A DNA stretch of 64,000 nt from Methylophilus medardensis (lineage in GTDB: Bacteria; Pseudomonadota; Gammaproteobacteria; Burkholderiales; Methylophilaceae): NCBI RefSeq assembly GCF_006363915.1, contig NZ_CP040946.1; one strand, 5' to 3'. A program made the translations under genes and the position numbers. Below the pieces are notes generated by a model. The model had not been told where the DNA came from and ran no database searches. It saw nothing but the letters and a program-made list of their open reading frames with translations. Shown here piece by piece: positions 33,037 through 41,838 of the stretch (within the stretch, counting starts at the first letter, position 1; the number at the start of each line of letters is the position of its first letter).

Positions 33037-34791
33037 ATGGCGCGAAAATCTTCCCCTGACGTAGTGATCACTACCCATCCGGCACTGCTCTATAAGCGCC
33101 TTTTTGCCTATGCCTGGCACTATAAGATGCATTTTGCGATATCGATGCTATCTACCGCGATTTTGGCCTCCAGCAACACCTTATTCTTAGCCTTGATTAA
33201 AAAAGTGACTGACGAAGGCTTTGCCAAATCCTCAGCGGATGAAGCTTACGTATTGCCCCTGATGCTATTTGGCTTAATGGCCATTCGCGCCGTGGCTGGC
33301 TTCTTTTCGGTATACAGTTTACGCACGGTGGCTCGGCGCGTGGTTGAGGTTTTACGTAAGCAAATTTTCGCTAAATTGCTGATGTTGCCGGTGAGTTTTT
33401 TTGATGCAAATTCGAATGGTTTGCTGGTGTCGAAAATGACTTATGACATTGAGCGATTGTCGACCGTGGTAACGCGTTCTGCGCTCAATGTTTTGCGCGA
33501 TGTACTGACGGTGATTGGCTTGATCGGCTACATGCTCTACTTGGATTGGCGTTTAACGTTGATATTTGCGCTGGTGGCTCCGCTGATGGGCCTCTATTTG
33601 TCACGCACCACCCCTAAATTACGCGCCAATGCAAAAAAAGTGCAGCAGGCAGTGGGTGAGATTACCAAAACCGCTGAAGAGGCTATCGCGGCCCAACGCA
33701 TTGTTAAGATTTTTGGCGCACAAGCGTTTGAAAATGAGCGCTTTGGTGAGGTGGTTAGTCGCAATCGCCAATTAGAGTTACGCACCGCAAGGATTTCTGG
33801 CCTGAACAGTTTTGTGATTGAAATCTTATCTGCGCTGGCCTTGGGTTTGGTGGTGTTTTATGCATTGGCCCAATTTACCGTCGGCGAGTTTGCCGCGTTT
33901 GTCGGCGCATTGATGATGCTGATTGCCCCGATTAAACATATCACCTCTGCCAATGAAGATTTACAGATTGGCCTCGCGGCGGCACAAAGTGTGTTCGATG
34001 TGCTGGATATTGAAAATGAGGTGGATCAGGGCAGCTATCGCGTTGCACGCACGCAAGGCGCATTGCGTTTTGAGCAAGTGACCGTGCGCTACCCGCAAGC
34101 CAAGAGTAACGCGTTATCTTCGCTAAGTTTTGAGATTCAAGCCGGTGAGAAAATTGCATTAGTCGGCCGTTCCGGGAGCGGTAAAACGACATTGGTCAAT
34201 CTGTTGCCCCGTTTTTATGAGGCGCAAGCCGGGCAGGTATTGCTAGATGGCAAAGATGTCAGAGCGTATCAACTGGACAATCTGCGTGCGCAGTTTTCGT
34301 TAGTGAGCCAAGATATTGTCTTGTTTAACGATACTATTTTTAACAACATTGCGTATGGTGCGTTGCGAGATGCCAGCGAGCAGGAGGTCATTGATGCTGC
34401 TATCGCCGCGAATGCTTGGGAGTTTATCCAGCAGATGCCGCAAGGCTTGCAAAGTGAGATTGGCGATCGCGGTGTACGGCTTTCAGGCGGGCAGCGTCAG
34501 CGACTCGCCATCGCGCGCGCCATCTTAAAAAATGCCCCGGTGTTGCTGTTGGATGAGGCGACTTCAGCGCTGGACAGTGAGTCAGAGTTACACGTACAAA
34601 TGGCCTTAGACCGCCTGATGCGTAACCGTACTACCATTGTGATTGCACACCGTTTGAGCACCGTTGAAAACGCAGATAGGATCTTCGTCATGGACCACGG
34701 TGCGATTGTTGAATCTGGCTCGCACCAGACGTTGCTGGCCGAAAATGGCTACTACAGTAGGTTGTACCACAAGCAGTTTCAAGAGGATTAA
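33037..34791 (+). CDS. msbA: Lipid A export ABC transporter MsbA
   Basis: The 584-residue half-transporter has six N-terminal transmembrane helices and a C-terminal ABC domain with Walker A GRSGSGKTT, signature LSGGQRQR and Walker B LLLDEATSALDSESE. The membrane-domain motif FFDANSNGLLVSKMTYD is characteristic of MsbA. It flips lipid A-core across the inner membrane. The stop shares one base with the lpxK start, and the neighbours lpxK and kdsB support a lipid A function. Confidence 0.95.
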   Translation: MARKSSPDVVITTHPALLYKRLFAYAWHYKMHFAISMLSTAILASSNTLFLALIKKVTDEGFAKSSADEAYVLPLMLFGLMAIRAVAGFFSVYSLRTVARRVVEVLRKQIFAKLLMLPVSFFDANSNGLLVSKMTYDIERLSTVVTRSALNVLRDVLTVIGLIGYMLYLDWRLTLIFALVAPLMGLYLSRTTPKLRANAKKVQQAVGEITKTAEEAIAAQRIVKIFGAQAFENERFGEVVSRNRQLELRTARISGLNSFVIEILSALALGLVVFYALAQFTVGEFAAFVGALMMLIAPIKHITSANEDLQIGLAAAQSVFDVLDIENEVDQGSYRVARTQGALRFEQVTVRYPQAKSNALSSLSFEIQAGEKIALVGRSGSGKTTLVNLLPRFYEAQAGQVLLDGKDVRAYQLDNLRAQFSLVSQDIVLFNDTIFNNIAYGALRDASEQEVIDAAIAANAWEFIQQMPQGLQSEIGDRGVRLSGGQRQRLAIARAILKNAPVLLLDEATSALDSESELHVQMALDRLMRNRTTIVIAHRLSTVENADRIFVMDHGAIVESGSHQTLLAENGYYSRLYHKQFQED

Positions 34792-35831
34792 TGTTACGTA
34801 TTTGGTTTGAACAGCAGTGGCAGATTCGGGGCTGGGCACAATGCCTGCTATGGCCTTTGTCGTGGCTGTTTGCGCTGTTGGCGTGCTTGCGACTGGCCTG
34901 TTACCGGATGGGCGTGTTCTCCAGCCAGGCTATGCCAGTGCCGGTGGTGGTGGTGGGCAATCTGTCGGTCGGCGGCGTAGGTAAAACGCCCGTCGTCATT
35001 CATCTCGCGCAACATTTGCGGGCTGCGGGCTATGCACCTGGTATATTGAGTCGTGGGTATGGTGGTTCTGCCACGGGTGAAGTTACTGCTGACAGCTTAC
35101 CCGCTACCTTTGGGGATGAGCCGGTGCTTATCGCGCGGCGCAGCGGCTGCCCGGTATGGGTCGATGCATCCCGCGTTGCTGCCGGACACGCGCTTCTTCA
35201 TGCCCATCCTGAGATCAATATCTTGATCTGCGACGATGGCTTGCAGCATTATGCTTTACAGCGTGATTTCGAGATCGCAGTCGTGCAACGTCCATTTGGG
35301 CTGGGTAACCGCCGATTGTTGCCTGCAGGGCCGCTGCGTGAGCCGTTGAGGCGATTGCAGTCGGTAGATGTAGTCATCGAGTCGGGAGAAGTGCCAGTCA
35401 CGCCAGTGCTTGAGACGGTCTCTTATCACATGCGGTTGCAGCAGGGTGCTTGGACGTCAGTGGCAGATTTTTTGAGCGAAACCAGCACTGCCAATTTGCG
35501 AGCGCAACCATTAGTCGCGATAGCGGGCATCGGTCATCCTCAGCGGTTTTTTGAGCTGTTATCCACCCTAGGCTTGCAGTTTGATCGTCATCCGCTGGCG
35601 GATCACCACCATTACACCCCCGCTGACTTTCAGGCACTCATTGGAAAAACCTTACTAATGACCGAGAAAGATGCCGTAAAATGTCAGCATCTTGGATTAT
35701 CCAATGCATGGTTTTTGCCCGTCAGTGCTGAACTAAGGCCGATCGGGCACGATCAATCGCTTGTAAATTTTGTGATTGCGCGGTTACAGCAACGCACACA
35801 ACACGCTAAAGGAAGTAGAAATGAATCCTAA
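34791..35831 (+). CDS. lpxK: Tetraacyldisaccharide 4'-kinase
   Basis: The 346-residue protein has an N-terminal membrane-associating helix (LLWPLSWLFALLACLRL) and the P-loop GNLSVGGVGKTP (residues 56-67), followed by ILSRGYGG and CDDGLQHYALQRD, all standard for LpxK. It phosphorylates the lipid A disaccharide at the 4' position on the inner membrane. It overlaps msbA by one base and the next gene by 11. Confidence 0.96.
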   Translation: MLRIWFEQQWQIRGWAQCLLWPLSWLFALLACLRLACYRMGVFSSQAMPVPVVVVGNLSVGGVGKTPVVIHLAQHLRAAGYAPGILSRGYGGSATGEVTADSLPATFGDEPVLIARRSGCPVWVDASRVAAGHALLHAHPEINILICDDGLQHYALQRDFEIAVVQRPFGLGNRRLLPAGPLREPLRRLQSVDVVIESGEVPVTPVLETVSYHMRLQQGAWTSVADFLSETSTANLRAQPLVAIAGIGHPQRFFELLSTLGLQFDRHPLADHHHYTPADFQALIGKTLLMTEKDAVKCQHLGLSNAWFLPVSAELRPIGHDQSLVNFVIARLQQRTQHAKGSRNES

Positions 35832-36003
35832 ATTGTTGGAAATTCTGGTCTGTCCAGTGACTAAAGGCCCATTAGTGTTTGATAAAACCAAGCAAGAACT
35901 CATCTCAAAATCTGCGCGGTTGGCTTATCCTGTGCGAGATGGTATCCCGGTGATGCTTGAAGATGAAGCACGTCGCCTCGAAGAGCAAGAGTACAGCGAA
36001 TAA
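35821..36003 (+). CDS. Trm112/YcaR-family small protein
   Basis: The product has 60 residues from the ATG at 35821 within the lpxK end, with GGAAG as ribosome site. It contains LLEILVCPVTKGPLVFD, YPVRDGIPVMLEDEAR, typical of the YcaR/Trm112 group conserved between lpxK and kdsB. The usual four-cysteine zinc site is reduced to a single cysteine (residue 10), as in most of the bacterial members. Its role is unsettled. Confidence 0.92.
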   Translation: MNPKLLEILVCPVTKGPLVFDKTKQELISKSARLAYPVRDGIPVMLEDEARRLEEQEYSE

Positions 36004-36005
36004 CC

Positions 36006-36743
36006 ATGTTTAAGGTCGTGGTTCCGGCTCGTTTTGCGAGCACCCGTCTGCCGGGTAAACCTTTGCAGGATATCGCCGGCGTGCCCATGGTGATCAGAGT
36101 GGCGCAACAGGCGCAAAAAAGTCTGTCAAGTGAGGTTGTGATTGCGACAGATCATGAGGATATCTTGCAGGTGGCCCAATCTCACGGAGTCCGTGCGTTG
36201 ATGACGCGGGCTGATCATGTGTCTGGCACAGATCGCATCGCTGAAGTGGCGACAAGGATGGCTTGGCCGGATGAGATGATTGTGGTGAATGTGCAAGGGG
36301 ATGAGCCTTTGATCGACCCAGCACTCATCAATGAGGTGGCCCAAACGTTGGCTGACGATACGCAAGCGGTGATGTCCACTGCCTGCCATCCGATCGATTC
36401 CAACGATTTGCTTGAGAATCCCAATGTGGTCAAAGTGGTGTTAAATGCCAAACAGCAAGCGCTCTACTTCAGCCGAGCTGCGATCCCGTTTCCGCGAGAT
36501 GCAGCGCAGCGCCAAGGGTTTAGCGCGCAACGCCACATTGGCATTTATGCTTATCGCGTCGGTTTTCTCAAACAGTATGCGCATTTGCCGGTAACCGCGC
36601 TTGAGCAAATTGAAAGTTTAGAGCAATTGCGCGTGTTGTATCACGGCTTTCAAATCGCCGTGACGATCACGCCACATGCCCCTGCCAGCGGCGTGGACAC
36701 GCCTGAAGACCTGGCTTTAGTACGTCAGCTTTTTAGCGACTAA
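36006..36743 (+). CDS. kdsB: 3-deoxy-manno-octulosonate cytidylyltransferase
   Basis: The 245-residue nucleotidyltransferase activates KDO as CMP-KDO for the LPS inner core. It has the N-terminal VVPARFASTRLPGKPLQDIAG, the NVQGDEPLID metal-binding motif and the C-terminal HAPASGVDTPEDL segment. It follows the Trm112-like gene by two bases and ends the envelope operon at a strong terminator. Confidence 0.97.
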   Translation: MFKVVVPARFASTRLPGKPLQDIAGVPMVIRVAQQAQKSLSSEVVIATDHEDILQVAQSHGVRALMTRADHVSGTDRIAEVATRMAWPDEMIVVNVQGDEPLIDPALINEVAQTLADDTQAVMSTACHPIDSNDLLENPNVVKVVLNAKQQALYFSRAAIPFPRDAAQRQGFSAQRHIGIYAYRVGFLKQYAHLPVTALEQIESLEQLRVLYHGFQIAVTITPHAPASGVDTPEDLALVRQLFSD

Positions 36744-36766
36744 GTGGATGATTAGACGCTGAATAT

Positions 36767-36795
36767 AAAAAAGCCTGCTTACGCAGGCTTTTTTA
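36767..36795. terminator. Bidirectional terminator between kdsB and the PEP-CTERM gene
   Basis: AAAAAAGCCTGC pairs with GCAGGCTTTTTT around TTAC; it can serve both converging genes. Confidence 0.88.
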
Positions 36796-36818
36796 ATGTG
36801 GTCATTAAACGCGCTAAA

Positions 36819-37316
36819 TTAGCTATTTTTCTGACGACGGAAAGCAATTGTACCCATCAATGCCAACCCTGCGAACATCATGCCGTAAGTTTCTGGTTCT
36901 GGCACTGGTACAACGATTGGGTTGATAGTGTAGCTACCTTCGTAACGACCACCACCGATTAGATTGAATTGCAATGTGTAGTTGCCTGCAGCCAAGTTGG
37001 ATACGCTAAAGGTGTAGCGTGTCAAGTCAAATTGGCTTAATGGCAGAATGACTGGTGCGTAAGTGAAAGTGCTGTCAGAGTCACTAACTAAAGTGATGCC
37101 TTGGTACAAGCCTGAGTTGTTGTCTTGCAACAATCTTAGGCTTGGGTCAAGAACACCACTCAAGTCAAAGTCAAATGCAGAGCTAATGCTAATTTTGCTT
37201 GTTCTTGCATCGCTTGAACCAGACAAGTCTGTACCGCTGAAAGTAGTAGTGGTGCTGGTGGCGAAGGCTGAAGTGCTAGCCAACAAAGATGCTGCGATTA
37301 AAATGTTTTTAAACAT
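36819..37316 (-). CDS. PEP-CTERM sorting-domain protein (FxDxF-like)
   Basis: The 165-residue protein has a signal peptide (about 1-19, ending AFA). The mature part is Ser/Thr-rich and contains FDFDLSG, near the FxDxF class motif. The C-terminus is a PEP-CTERM signal: VPEPETYGMM, a hydrophobic helix and a basic end FRRQKNS. Such proteins are processed by exosortase EpsH/XrtA and exported, often with exopolysaccharide. No exosortase gene is in the window. It is a single gene with its own promoter region. Confidence 0.9.
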   Translation of the reverse strand: MFKNILIAASLLASTSAFATSTTTTFSGTDLSGSSDARTSKISISSAFDFDLSGVLDPSLRLLQDNNSGLYQGITLVSDSDSTFTYAPVILPLSQFDLTRYTFSVSNLAAGNYTLQFNLIGGGRYEGSYTINPIVVPVPEPETYGMMFAGLALMGTIAFRRQKNS

Positions 37317-37337
37317 GTTTTATTTCCCCGATTGATT

Positions 37338-37375
37338 TATTACTAAACTAAATGATGTATTGCTAAACTGATTGA
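37338..37375. repeat. Two 18-bp direct repeats upstream of the PEP-CTERM gene
   Basis: TATTACTAAACTAAATGA and TATTGCTAAACTGATTGA lie 20 bases apart (start to start) and match at 15 of 18 positions. They end about 22 bases upstream of the PEP-CTERM start codon, and two-turn spacing suggests a protein site or promoter elements. Confidence 0.45.
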
Positions 37376-37409
37376 ACCGAATTATGACAATATTGAGACT
37401 TTCACGAAA

Positions 37410-37425
37410 TAGCCCGTTAGGGCTA
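37410..37425 (-). terminator. Short hairpin downstream of the DUF486 gene
   Basis: TAGCCC-gtta-GGGCTA is a perfect 6-bp stem after the DUF486 stop on the minus strand; no good T tract follows, so it is a weak terminator candidate. Confidence 0.4.
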
Positions 37426-37456
37426 ATTAAGCACCCGTAGTGAGGCGCTTGGCGTG

Positions 37457-37801
37457 TCAGTTTCTAAAAATAAAGTAGACGGCACCCATCATGCAAATCC
37501 CCGCCCACAAATAATCCCATTTGAGAGGTTGGTGCATATACATGAGCGCAAATGGCACAAACATGACCAACGTGATGACTTCTTGCAGAATTTTGAGCTG
37601 CGCCAGATTGAGTTGCGTGAAGCCAATCCGGTTGGCAGGTACCTGAAAACAGTATTCTATCAGGGCGATGCCCCAACTGACAAGGACGGCAATCCACAGG
37701 GGCTTTTGATGCAGGTCACGCAGATGCCCATACCATGCAAACAACATAAACAAGTTGGCAGCTGACAACAACAAAATAGTTTTGATCAGGGGGTAGGACA
37801 T
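37457..37801 (-). CDS. DUF486 small integral membrane protein
   Basis: The product has 114 residues from the ATG at 37801; an upstream in-frame start adds five residues. Four hydrophobic helices carry the family's features: LFMLFAWYGHL near the start, WGIALIEYCFQVPANRIGF in the middle, and the LQEVITLVMFVPFALMYM and GAVYFIF ends. DUF486 proteins are DMT-like one-domain membrane proteins of unknown transport function. It is downstream of glnB on the same strand. Confidence 0.9.
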   Translation of the reverse strand: MSYPLIKTILLLSAANLFMLFAWYGHLRDLHQKPLWIAVLVSWGIALIEYCFQVPANRIGFTQLNLAQLKILQEVITLVMFVPFALMYMHQPLKWDYLWAGICMMGAVYFIFRN

Positions 37802-37863
37802 ACTTTTGGCCAACAAGCCTGTCAGGTGATGCCCTTAACGGCCTCACCTGTGCAGAGATTGAA

Positions 37864-38202
37864 TTAAATGGCGGCTTCGCCGGTTTCGCCGGTGCGGATG
37901 CGAATGACTTGTTCAACAGAGGAGACGAAAATCTTGCCGTCACCAATTTTACCGGTGTGTGCGGCTTTGATAATCGCTTCAATGGCGCTATCGACCATGT
38001 CACCAGCTAAGATCACTTCAATTTTAATTTTTGGCAGAAAATCCACCACATATTCAGCACCGCGATACAGTTCGGTGTGGCCTTTTTGACGACCAAACCC
38101 TTTAACCTCTGTGACCGTCAAACCATTGACGCCAATCGCGGATAATGCTTCACGCACTTCATCCAGTTTAAAGGGTTTAATGACGGCTTCTACTTTTTTC
38201 AT
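37864..38202 (-). CDS. glnB: Nitrogen regulatory protein P-II
   Basis: The 112-residue protein has the T-loop with the uridylylation tyrosine Tyr51 (YRGAEYVVDFLPK), the B-loop TGKIGDGKIF and the C-terminal RIRTGETGEAAI. PII integrates 2-oxoglutarate and ATP/ADP state to control glutamine synthetase and NtrBC. Position downstream of nadE rather than beside amtB favours GlnB over GlnK, and a nadE-glnB linkage is common in betaproteobacteria. The gap to nadE is about 100 bases, so glnB may have its own promoter. Confidence 0.95.
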   Translation of the reverse strand: MKKVEAVIKPFKLDEVREALSAIGVNGLTVTEVKGFGRQKGHTELYRGAEYVVDFLPKIKIEVILAGDMVDSAIEAIIKAAHTGKIGDGKIFVSSVEQVIRIRTGETGEAAI

Positions 38203-38304
38203 ACGCGCTCCGTGGATAAAACTTTAGCTAGCATTCTACGCAAGCAATGCTTTTAATTCAAATGCCATTGTCGTTCGGTTAGATTTAGGCTTGGCACCAG
38301 CGAT

Positions 38305-39906
38305 TTAAAATTTTAGCTGGCAAGTAATTGGGTAACGGCGATCTTTACCAAAACCACGTTCGGTAATCCGAACGCCCACAGCCGCTTGCCGACGTTTGTA
38401 TTCATTGCGGTCAATCAGACGCGTGACGCGTTCGACATCTGCCGGCGAGTAGCCCAGATTCACAATGGCGTCGATACTGAGGTCTTTTTCAACATAGGCT
38501 TCCATAATCGCATCCAGCACTTCATAGGCCGGTAAGCTATCCTGATCGGTCTGGTCAGGCCGCAATTCGGCGCTGGGCGCTCTGGTAATGATGCGCTCGG
38601 GGATAATGGCGCTCAGTTGATTGCGATACACTGCTAGCCGATAAACCAATGTTTTCGGCACATCTTTGATCAAGGCAAAGCCGCCAGCCATGTCCCCATA
38701 CAGGGTGCTGTAACCCACTGCGGTTTCAGATTTGTTGCCGGTGGTGAGTACCAAGCTACCAAATTTATTGCTGATGGCCATTAGTAGCATGCCACGAATT
38801 CGTGCTTGTAAGTTTTCTTCTGTAGTATCAAATGATTTGCCGGCAAAGGTTTCGGCCAGAGTCTCACAAAAGCCATCAAACAATGGCGCAATCGGTAACA
38901 CGCTATAATCGACATCAAGCAGGCGTGCCATCTCGGCGGCATCCTCAACACTGATACCTGCGGTGAAAGTCGAGGGCATCATCACGGCTTTCACACGTTC
39001 TTTGCCGAGGGCATCCACCGCAATAGCCAAGGTGAGGGCCGAGTCGATGCCGCCGGATAATCCTAATACAACCGCTGGAAACTTGTTTTTATCTACATAG
39101 TCTCGCAAGCCCAGCATGAGTGCTTTGTAGACGGTCGCCTCGGTCGATAAAGGGGCGCAAATGTCTGTCGCTAATGGTTGGTTATCTTGTAGGGTGAGAT
39201 AGCCCAGGTGTGCTTCAAACATGGGCATTTCTTGCACCAAGGTGCCTTGACTGTTCATGCTAAAGGAGGCGCCGTCAAACACGAGTTCATCTTGGCCGCC
39301 GACCAAATTGGCATAAATCATGGGTAGGCCGGTTTCCTTGATGCGGTCCCGCAAGACTTGATAGCGGGTCGTTTGCTTATGCAAGTGATAAGGCGAGGCA
39401 TTGATTGTGAGCAATACTTGTGCCTCGGCTTGCAACGCTTGCAGTGCAGGGCCAGGCACCCAGCTATCAGCGCAGATTAACAGCCCATAGCGCACGCCAT
39501 GCCATTCAAACACTACAGGTAGCTCGCCTGCTTCAAAGTAACGCTCCTCATCAAACACACTGTAGTTTGGCAGATGATGTTTATGATAAGTGGCTTGGAT
39601 GCGGCCCGAATGGATAACCGATGCGGCGTTGTAACGCTTGCCTGAGAGGGCATGCGGGTGGCCAACAATCACCGCCATGTCAGCCGGTAAGCGTTGTTCC
39701 AGCCACTGCAATGCGCGCTGATTGGCTTCGTGAAAGTCTTGCCTGAACAGCAGATCCTCTGGTGGGTAGCCACACAAGGCCAGCTCTGGGGTCAATAACA
39801 AACGCGCCCCTGCTTGATAGGCTTGATCAGCCAGCGCCAAGATTTGTTCAGCATTTTGTTGCATGGCGCCGACCATGCAGTTCATTTGTGCGATTGCGAG
39901 TTTCAT
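38305..39906 (-). CDS. nadE: Glutamine-dependent NAD(+) synthetase
   Basis: The 533-residue two-domain enzyme has an N-terminal nitrilase-type glutaminase (about 1-250) with the expected triad: Glu41 (TPELALCGYPPEDLL), a lysine near 109 and Cys145 (LLICADSW). The C-terminal synthetase domain has PP-loop SGGIDS at 284-289 and later NKSETAVGY. It amidates nicotinate adenine dinucleotide to NAD with glutamine nitrogen. It is 23 bases after the ankyrin gene and followed by glnB. Confidence 0.96.
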   Translation of the reverse strand: MKLAIAQMNCMVGAMQQNAEQILALADQAYQAGARLLLTPELALCGYPPEDLLFRQDFHEANQRALQWLEQRLPADMAVIVGHPHALSGKRYNAASVIHSGRIQATYHKHHLPNYSVFDEERYFEAGELPVVFEWHGVRYGLLICADSWVPGPALQALQAEAQVLLTINASPYHLHKQTTRYQVLRDRIKETGLPMIYANLVGGQDELVFDGASFSMNSQGTLVQEMPMFEAHLGYLTLQDNQPLATDICAPLSTEATVYKALMLGLRDYVDKNKFPAVVLGLSGGIDSALTLAIAVDALGKERVKAVMMPSTFTAGISVEDAAEMARLLDVDYSVLPIAPLFDGFCETLAETFAGKSFDTTEENLQARIRGMLLMAISNKFGSLVLTTGNKSETAVGYSTLYGDMAGGFALIKDVPKTLVYRLAVYRNQLSAIIPERIITRAPSAELRPDQTDQDSLPAYEVLDAIMEAYVEKDLSIDAIVNLGYSPADVERVTRLIDRNEYKRRQAAVGVRITERGFGKDRRYPITCQLKF

Positions 39907-39929
39907 GGGGTTTTCAATGGGGACCTGGG

Positions 39930-40940
39930 TTAGTACTTACCGCCAGCCGCCTTGATTAACTCAACCATTGCGGGGTTTTGTCCTTTGAGCGCATAAACGT
40001 AAGCGGTGAGGCCATATTGGTCACGTGTTTTCACATTGGCATTGTGCGCCAATAGCAGGCTGGCCATTTCAGGGGCGTTATTGCTCACCGCCAAATGCAG
40101 CAATGGCGTGCCCTCACTGTCTTTATGGTTCGCATCCGCTTTGTGTTCTAGTAAAGCTTTAGCGACCTCGGTCTGGTTTTTAGTCACGGCCCAAGTGAGG
40201 GCTGTCCAGTCATGCTCATCCTCTTCGTCCACCTTGGCGCCATGCTCCAACAGATAAATCGCTGCCGGCACATGCCCCTCTCTGGCGGTGATCATGAGCG
40301 CGGTGGTGCCTAATTTGTCTTTGAGGTTGGCGTCTGCACCATTGGTTAGCACGGAGGTAATCGTGGGTACGTCACCACTCTTCGCCGCGTACATGAGCGC
40401 AGTTTTGCCGTCTGACGACTTGACGTTGGCATCAATGCCACGTGCGATGATTAAGCCGACGATTTCGCTAAAGCCAGAGGTTGCAGCCAAGCCTAGCGCG
40501 CTCCATCCGGCAGGGTCTCGTACTTTGACATCGGCCCCTTTTTCTAACAAGGCTTTGACCGCGTCCAGATTGTTCTTTTTAGCCGCAAACATCAGCGCAG
40601 TCCAACCGCCCTGATCTTTGGCGTTGATTTCGGCACCATGCGAGAGTAATTCACGAATCACTTCTGCCTGATTTTTACGCGCGGCATACATGAGGGCAGT
40701 GATGTGATCACTATCAGTCACATTGGGGTTTGCACCACTTTTGAGCAGTGCTTTTACTGTGGCCAGATCACCTTTAGAGGCAGCGATCAACAAATACGAG
40801 ATATTAGCGCTCGGGTCTATGCTGGTCTCATCAGGCGCTGTTTTATCGGCAGCAACGCTCGGCAAAGTGACCCCCAGCAACAGGCTGGCACTCACGCAGA
40901 GAGCGCTGAGCCAATAGAGGGTCTGGGGGCGATGCTTCAT
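39930..40940 (-). CDS. Secreted ankyrin-repeat protein
   Basis: The product has 336 residues from the ATG at 40940, supported by AAAGGA seven bases upstream; the frame starts six residues earlier at 40958. A signal peptide (about 1-31, ending VAA) is followed by about eight ankyrin repeats (for example ITALMYAARKNQAEVIRELL and GWTALMFAAKKNNLDAVKALL) that fill the rest. It is a periplasmic binding scaffold of unknown partner, 14 bases after sucD, so it is co-transcribed with the succinyl-CoA synthetase genes and nadE. Confidence 0.9.
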   Translation of the reverse strand: MKHRPQTLYWLSALCVSASLLLGVTLPSVAADKTAPDETSIDPSANISYLLIAASKGDLATVKALLKSGANPNVTDSDHITALMYAARKNQAEVIRELLSHGAEINAKDQGGWTALMFAAKKNNLDAVKALLEKGADVKVRDPAGWSALGLAATSGFSEIVGLIIARGIDANVKSSDGKTALMYAAKSGDVPTITSVLTNGADANLKDKLGTTALMITAREGHVPAAIYLLEHGAKVDEEDEHDWTALTWAVTKNQTEVAKALLEHKADANHKDSEGTPLLHLAVSNNAPEMASLLLAHNANVKTRDQYGLTAYVYALKGQNPAMVELIKAAGGKY

Positions 40941-40954
40941 GCCGTTTCCTTTAT

Positions 40955-41836
40955 TCAAGTGGTTGCGCGTTTGATTGCTTCTAGGACGGCCTCACCGAGG
41001 CCTGCCGGAGAGGCTGCCACAACGCAACCCGCAGCTTCTAGTGCAGCAATCTTGTCTTCGGCACGCCCTGAGCCGCCCGAAATGATGGCGCCGGCATGGC
41101 CCATACGTTTGCCTTTGGGGGCGGTCAAGCCGGCGATATAAGCCGCCACTGGTTTTGTCACATGATGCTTAATGAAGTCAGCAGCGGCTTCTTCGTCACT
41201 ACCGCCAATTTCACCCACCATAATGATGGCTTCAGTTTCAGGATCTTGTTCAAACAGCGCTAAGCATTCAATAAAGTTCAAGCCTTTGACGGGGTCACCA
41301 CCGATGCCAACACAGGTGGTTTGGCCCAATCCTAGCGCCGTGGTTTGATGCACTGCCTCGTAGGTGAGCGTGCCTGATCTAGAGACCACGCCTACTTTGC
41401 CGCGTTTGTGGATGCTCCCCGGCATGATGCCGATTTTGCATTCATCCGGCGTGATTACGCCAGGGCAGTTGGGGCCAATCAATTTAGTGCCATTGGCACG
41501 CAAAGCGGCTTTCACGTTTAGCATATCCAACACGGGGATGCCCTCGGTGATGCAGACAATCAATGCAATGCCCGCATCTGCCGCTTCTAAAATAGAATCC
41601 GCTGCAAACGGTGGCGGCACATAAATGACACTCGCATTGGCTTGGGTTTCTTTGACCGCTTCGCGCATGGTGTTGAATACCGGTAGATGCAGATGTTGCT
41701 GTCCGCCTTTGCCGGGCGTCACGCCGCCCACCATTTTCGTGCCATAAGCCAGTGCTTGTTCGGAGTGGAACGTGCCTTGTTTCCCGGTAAAGCCTTGGCA
41801 CAATACTTTGGTATGTTTATCGACTAAAATCGCCAC
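40955..41836 (-). CDS. sucD: Succinyl-CoA synthetase subunit alpha
   Basis: The 293-residue subunit has CoA-binding GFTGKQGTFHSEQA, the conserved IGPNCPGVI, and the phosphohistidine His247 in MGHAGAIISGG. It interconverts succinyl-CoA and succinate with nucleotide phosphorylation. It starts two bases after the sucC stop. Confidence 0.97.
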   Translation of the reverse strand: MAILVDKHTKVLCQGFTGKQGTFHSEQALAYGTKMVGGVTPGKGGQQHLHLPVFNTMREAVKETQANASVIYVPPPFAADSILEAADAGIALIVCITEGIPVLDMLNVKAALRANGTKLIGPNCPGVITPDECKIGIMPGSIHKRGKVGVVSRSGTLTYEAVHQTTALGLGQTTCVGIGGDPVKGLNFIECLALFEQDPETEAIIMVGEIGGSDEEAAADFIKHHVTKPVAAYIAGLTAPKGKRMGHAGAIISGGSGRAEDKIAALEAAGCVVAASPAGLGEAVLEAIKRATT

Positions 41837-41838
41837 GA

